A DNA stretch of 64,000 nucleotides from Uloborus plumipes. Taxonomy: Eukaryota; Arthropoda; Arachnida; Araneae; Uloboridae. Both the position numbers and the translations under genes were made by a program. Positions 59,471 through 64,000 of the stretch are shown piece by piece. The stretch spans positions 1 through 64,000 of the forward strand of contig JAXGGA010001602.1 of assembly GCA_038373865.1 (NCBI GenBank), read 5' to 3'. The notes under the pieces are model-generated. The model saw only the letters and a list, made by a program, of their open reading frames with translations, ran no database searches and had not been told where the DNA came from. Numbering within the stretch: the first letter of the stretch is position 1; each line of letters begins with the position of its first letter.

Positions 59471-60013
59471 TTGTCCATGACTTTTATGTCAAAAGAGCAC
59501 TCTTCCATCACCCATGAAATCATCTCAGGTCTTCAGGAGCTCCAGGCTATGAACAAGACCTGTACACTTCAGTGGAGACCTGCACATGTCAAAATAGCAT
59601 GCAACGAATATGCTGATAAATTAGCCGAGGAGTACAGAGACCTTAATACTAACAACAACTGTGTCTGTCTCCAAGATACAAACACATTAGCTAAATCTAA
59701 ACTTAGAAATAAATCAATCCAATTGAAACACCAGCTTTGTGAAATAAATACTAGTCGATCAATAACAAAAACTATAACCAGGCTGAGAACTGGCCATTAC
59801 TGGGTTATGAGGATTGATGGAGAGGGTAGAAGGGTGTATAAAAACTGTTGTAATTGCCTAGATCCACAGCTTACACCTTTTCATATCTTTGAGTGTCCAG
59901 CAATAAGTGCGAACCTGAGAGAAATTGGTGTATTGCCTTCACTTATAGACCTTTATGACACTAACATCAAACAAATCGCAAAAGCAGTTATAAGGATTCG
60001 TGTCATTATTTAG
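59471..60013 (+). pseudogene. 5'-truncated LINE: RNase H and Cys/His C terminus
   Basis: A 180-codon frame. LQWRPAHVKIACNEYADKLA is the RNase H block around the catalytic His and Asp (usual form PxHxGIxGNExAD). Downstream, CCNCLDPQLTPFHIFECPA is the C-terminal CCHC-type motif of RNase H-bearing non-LTR retrotransposons (I/Jockey-related). The reverse transcriptase and endonuclease are absent, and the element ends in an A-rich tail at 60,035-60,058. This is typical 5' truncation during target-primed insertion. It is not functional. Confidence 0.82.
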
Positions 60014-60059
60014 TTCGGCTAAGTCATAGACACGAAAAAAAAAAAAAGAAAAAAAGACT

Positions 60060-62424
60060 TATTGCGTTGCATTAAATCTGTACTTCAGTCCAAGGGTGGT
60101 CCAAATGCCTATTAATAAAGATTTTCTATTATTTCACATGTGTTCTATTTTGTCCTCCCACCAAATTCTGATAGATATTTTTCCCAATTATTTGAATTCT
60201 TCTTCAGATGACTCATGCAGTGATCTGAACTCATATGCAACAAAAAATATGCCTTTTTTGGAAGCAGTGTTTCTTTCAGACATTTTGCTCCGGGAGTGGG
60301 GGGGGGGGTACTTGGAGAATCCGGAGGGGAGAGATCATGGGGGTGGCCTAAAATTGCATTTCGGGGACTTTCTTTCGATAAATTTGCCCACCCCCGTTTT
60401 AGCCCTAAAGGTGCACCCCCCCCCCCCCCCCACCTTTTCGATAAAGACCTCCAACAAAATCAGAAGCTAGATCCGCTGTTGCTAAGGGAGTGGATGTGGC
60501 CCACCTCTCTCCCCTCCGAAATAAATTGAAAACTACCTTCTCTCAATAAAAACTTTAACATTTTGAAATACTAATTTGTAAATTTGCCTTAATAATTGGC
60601 TTCCTTCCCTAAAGAATTCACCATGTACTCCCTGGGGAGGGGCGATGTATGTTTTAAAAACTTGTTTGTTTTCCAGTGTTTCTGAGAATAATTTCCTTAT
60701 TCAATTCCCATAAAAGGGCAATAGATAGAAAACCCGAGTCCATTATGATATAATTCATAATGAAACAAAGCTGTCGTCTATCGTGAGGTCAGACTTGACA
60801 AGGGTGGAGAGGGGTATGAGGTTTTGGTGACCCTCATTTTTTTAACTCATAGTTGTATAGATCTTTGTTGGGAAACAGAGAGTGGATCCAGCTTCTAAAA
60901 TTAGAAAACGATTATAATTGAAATAGATTAAGAGCACGCATAGGATGGATTATGTTTTAAAAACGAAAAAAAAGAGAAATAGATATAAGATGAATCAAAC
61001 CCTGAGCGTAAAAGGACTTTTCGCTCGCAAATTTTCGAAATTAAAGTCCTAAACGAATTTTTTTACGAAATTTAACAACGTTCAGGGGAATTTAGAGGCA
61101 CACTTCTAGGAAAATTTTCAAATTAAAGCCCTAAATGCAGGGATGTCATTTCGAAATTTTTCAGGGGGGGGGGGGCAAAGGGTACATACACAACGTAAAA
61201 TTCACCAAAAACTGGCAAAAACCACGCCCACTTATATGCCAATACATCGCTTTCCCAAAGTAAGGTGGGGGGGGGGGCAATTGACCCCCTCCTGCCTCCC
61301 CCCTAAATGACGAGCCTACCTAAATGCACAAATATAGACGATCTTTGATGAAGTTATGTACGAGATGCACGGGCGTCGTTGGCGGGGGGGGGGGGACGAG
61401 GGGACATGTCCCCCCCAATATTTTGAACTGAGGAAAAGTTCCTCTCAATATTTTGGAATTCTTACACTTGAGGGGGAAAAAAAAGGTCAGAGCTAGATAT
61501 CATTTGTGTATTAAAATTAAATTAGAATTACAGCCTGAACTAAAATTATAAAAACTTCCGTCTCTATATTGCACTTGATGAACCATCTGTGAACTAATCA
61601 GTTTCCTACTGTGGGCTTTTTGCGTTTTATGCCATCCTTACCCGAGCAATTATTTTTCTTCTAGTAACAAAACCCGTTAAAATGTGGAAATAAGAAGATC
61701 CAATCCCTCCATTCAACAATTGACACTTTCCCTTTTTCTGACCACCCACCTACTCGACGGGGCATTGGAAATAATAAATAGACCTTGGGATTTGTATTCT
61801 TGAACCAAACAAAAGAAGTCCCCCTCAAGATTTTCATTCAATATATTACAACGCCGAATATACAACACTAGAAAAATGTGGATATCTTCTTTTGCAAAAA
61901 CAAATTATATTAGAATTAGCTCCTTTAAGAACGTGGCTTAAAAATTAGGAAACGTGACAGCTAGCTATCTAAAAAATAAATTTCCTTTTGTGCACGTTTC
62001 CCCATTTCAAATACTTCTCATGATTCTGTCGCAGATAAGACCACCCTCTTTTATTGCACTCTTCTTAACGAGGAAAGAAGACAGTCCAGCTGCATTACAA
62101 TGGGCACTAAAAAATCCCTCTGACCATCCGTAGACCCCCCAGAGAGAAAGGGGGTTCAAGAGGGGCACTAATGTGTCCACGTGTTTAGCGATATGGTGTG
62201 AGCAAGATTTTTTTTTTTTTTTTTTTTTGAAGAACAGCTAGAGAAGGATCTTCCTTCGTGAAAAGCTTTGTGCATGGGCACGGCATCGGTAGTACGGCAC
62301 TAAAGAGTATCATATTTGGAGGAAAGATATCATGTAAGTTTTACTCATTTTATTGTTTTTGTTATAACATAAAAAAGATATTACAAAATTTCTTGTTAAC
62401 TTCATATACCTTTAACGGAAAGAG
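60060..62424. other. Intergenic zone with poly-G/poly-C runs
   Basis: Runs of 10-15 G or C occur near 60,300, 60,417, 61,165, 61,267 and 61,385, within ordinary AT-rich DNA. A poly-T of about 20 lies at 62,207. A frame at 60,096-60,290 (SSSDDSCSDLNSY region) has exon-like composition but no identified homolog. Confidence 0.55.
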
Positions 62425-62882
62425 CAGGGCCGCCGTTTGGGGGGGGGGGGGGATACTGGACCTTTAGTACCGGGGCTCGGAGCTTTGGGGGGCCCGTAAG
62501 GTTATGAACATGTTTTTCTCGTTTTAGTGTCAATAATTTCATTGAAAAAAAAAATCTCGCTTTCCATTGCCGATTCTCAATATGAAACAATTGCTAGTTC
62601 AAACACTAATGAATGAAAAACACGCTTACGCAAAGGAAATTGCATCGCTTTTTAAAATCATCTGGCGGCACAAATAACGTGAAAATAAAATCAGGTGCAC
62701 ACTTTCGTAACTAAAAAAAAAGTATTTCAGAAAAAAATTTTTTTTTCCTTTTTTTTACAGTTGTTTTTACAAATGTGCTGAAAGGACAGCATTAAAATAT
62801 GCAATTTGGGGGGGGGGGGGGTTGCATGGGGGCCCGGCATTAAAATTGGTACTGGCCCCCATCGCTGGTAGCGGCGGCCCTG
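62425..62882. mobile_element. hAT-type MITE
   Basis: The ends are CAGGGCCGCCG and CGGCGGCCCTG. The flanking octamers GGAAAGAG (62,417-62,424) and GGTAAGAG (62,883-62,890) match at seven of eight bases, consistent with an aged 8-bp duplication. Long G runs lie just inside both ends. It is non-coding, 458 bp. Confidence 0.78.
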
Positions 62883-64000
62883 GGTAAGAGTGAGCATGGA
62901 GCGATTTTTAAGACATCAGTATCACAAATTGCTTATGCATAGAAGGAAATACTAATGTGCCCACAAGGGCGAATCTAGGAATTTTCAAGGGAAGAGCAGT
63001 TTGTCTTTATAACTTACTTTTATTATGTATACTGGTTCACAAATATTAATCACAAAAATTTCGGACTTGAATTCCGAAATATTTCTGGGGAGAGGCCCAA
63101 ACCTTCTTCCCCCAACATTTAAATCTTGTCTAAAAAGTTTTTTTGAGTTTCAGCATCGCGAGAGAAAAACTACCGGTGGAGAGGTCCTCAAAAAAGGGGG
63201 TGATCGCTTCCATCGCCCCTCCCTTGTATCCGTCCTTGTGTGCTCTTTAATGATACTCCCCTAACATATGTAGACTTTATATAGAGTTTTATACTAAACT
63301 GATTTTTAGCTGAAATGCTTATTCGTATTTATTTACAATGAACATTACAAGATATTTGATTGGAATATTTTCGATGAGCATATACTAATCAGTATTAAGA
63401 TCCTTATTTTTTGATCGAAGTAATTTAAATTTTTGAGCAAGTTAAATAATACACAACAAGAGAAAATTACCTGTATTTTCGTGTTTGCTTACTAATTTTT
63501 CTTATTTTTGCAGTTACTAATTGATATACATTTTTATGAAATTTGAGTTGCAAAGAAAACGTTCAATATTAGCAATGTTGATAAACGAAATATTTTTATT
63601 CTAAGTTAGAATTATATTTTCAAATAACTAAGAAACAGTTTACGTGAAAAATATTCTGTTTTATCTTTTAAGTGATGAAATAATAAGGCTTGTTTAGTTG
63701 AGTTTTATTTAGATAACTAAATTCTTTTTAAAAAGTTGGGACCGACAAAATATTTTATCGCTGCATTTCCATGAAAATTTGTAAAAAGAACTAAATTATC
63801 ATTAAAAAAAGCAAGTTACTATTCATACAAATTATTTTTGATTGAAAAATTTTCAAACCTAATTTTTAACTGAGAAATATAAATTTCAAAATCTAACTTT
63901 CAAAATTAGGTGAAAGCATCGTTCTTAGCATAGGCACAATTGAAGCAAAACAAATGCTTTTATGAAGGAGAGGGTAAGAAACAATAATAAAAATTAATTA
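62883..64000. other. Intergenic, no gene seen
   Basis: AT-rich. Nothing with coding or repeat structure that I can support. Confidence 0.5.

Overview
This window is eukaryotic nuclear DNA, AT-rich and dominated by introns and mobile elements. The one recognisable host gene has eleven coding exons and is flanked and invaded by mariner, Tc1, pogo, hAT, Gypsy and LINE relics. That points to an animal, probably an arthropod; a spider or other chelicerate is my guess from the repeat style and is not proven.

Layout. 1-14,766: a 7.1 kb inverted duplication (arms about 250-7,361 and 7,615-14,766 around a poly-C centre). The arms carry the same repeats in mirror image: two mariner 3' fragments per arm, a 0.56 kb TA-flanked MITE, and one unidentified possible terminal coding exon. 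14,767-17,560: a C/A block almost without G, ending abruptly at the palindrome edge; it may be an assembly or base-calling artefact. 17,561-22,155: a TIR element with a repeated internal motif, tandem repeats and copies of a short interspersed repeat.

22,156-53,365 (+): a NOP56-like gene. It can be spliced by eye into 528 codons with GT/AG introns and continuous phases. It covers the whole NOP56 architecture, but the most invariant stretch of the Nop domain is rewritten, which suggests a divergent paralog rather than the housekeeping copy. Its introns hold most of the mobile DNA: a MITE containing a 32-bp minisatellite (25.4 kb), an antisense gag relic (27.2-27.8 kb), a long fold-back element (32,883-41,096) split by a nearly intact Gypsy LTR retrotransposon (33,760-40,090, minus strand, 614-bp LTRs, one in-frame stop in pol), two hAT elements with perfect 8-bp target-site duplications (41.2 and 46.1 kb), a TA-flanked element full of a GTAAGTGCGT motif (44.1 kb), and a tRNA-derived SINE plus fold-back (50.1-51.0 kb).

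53,366-64,000: intergenic repeats. These are two (TA)n arrays around a 0.4 kb insert, a decayed pogo/Tigger element with TIRs, a Tc1 fragment, a 5'-truncated LINE with an RNase H domain, and a G-homopolymer-rich zone with an hAT-type MITE at 62.4 kb. No rRNA, functional tRNA or CRISPR array was seen. The genes do not form a pathway; the window shows one gene evolving within dense nested transposon insertions.
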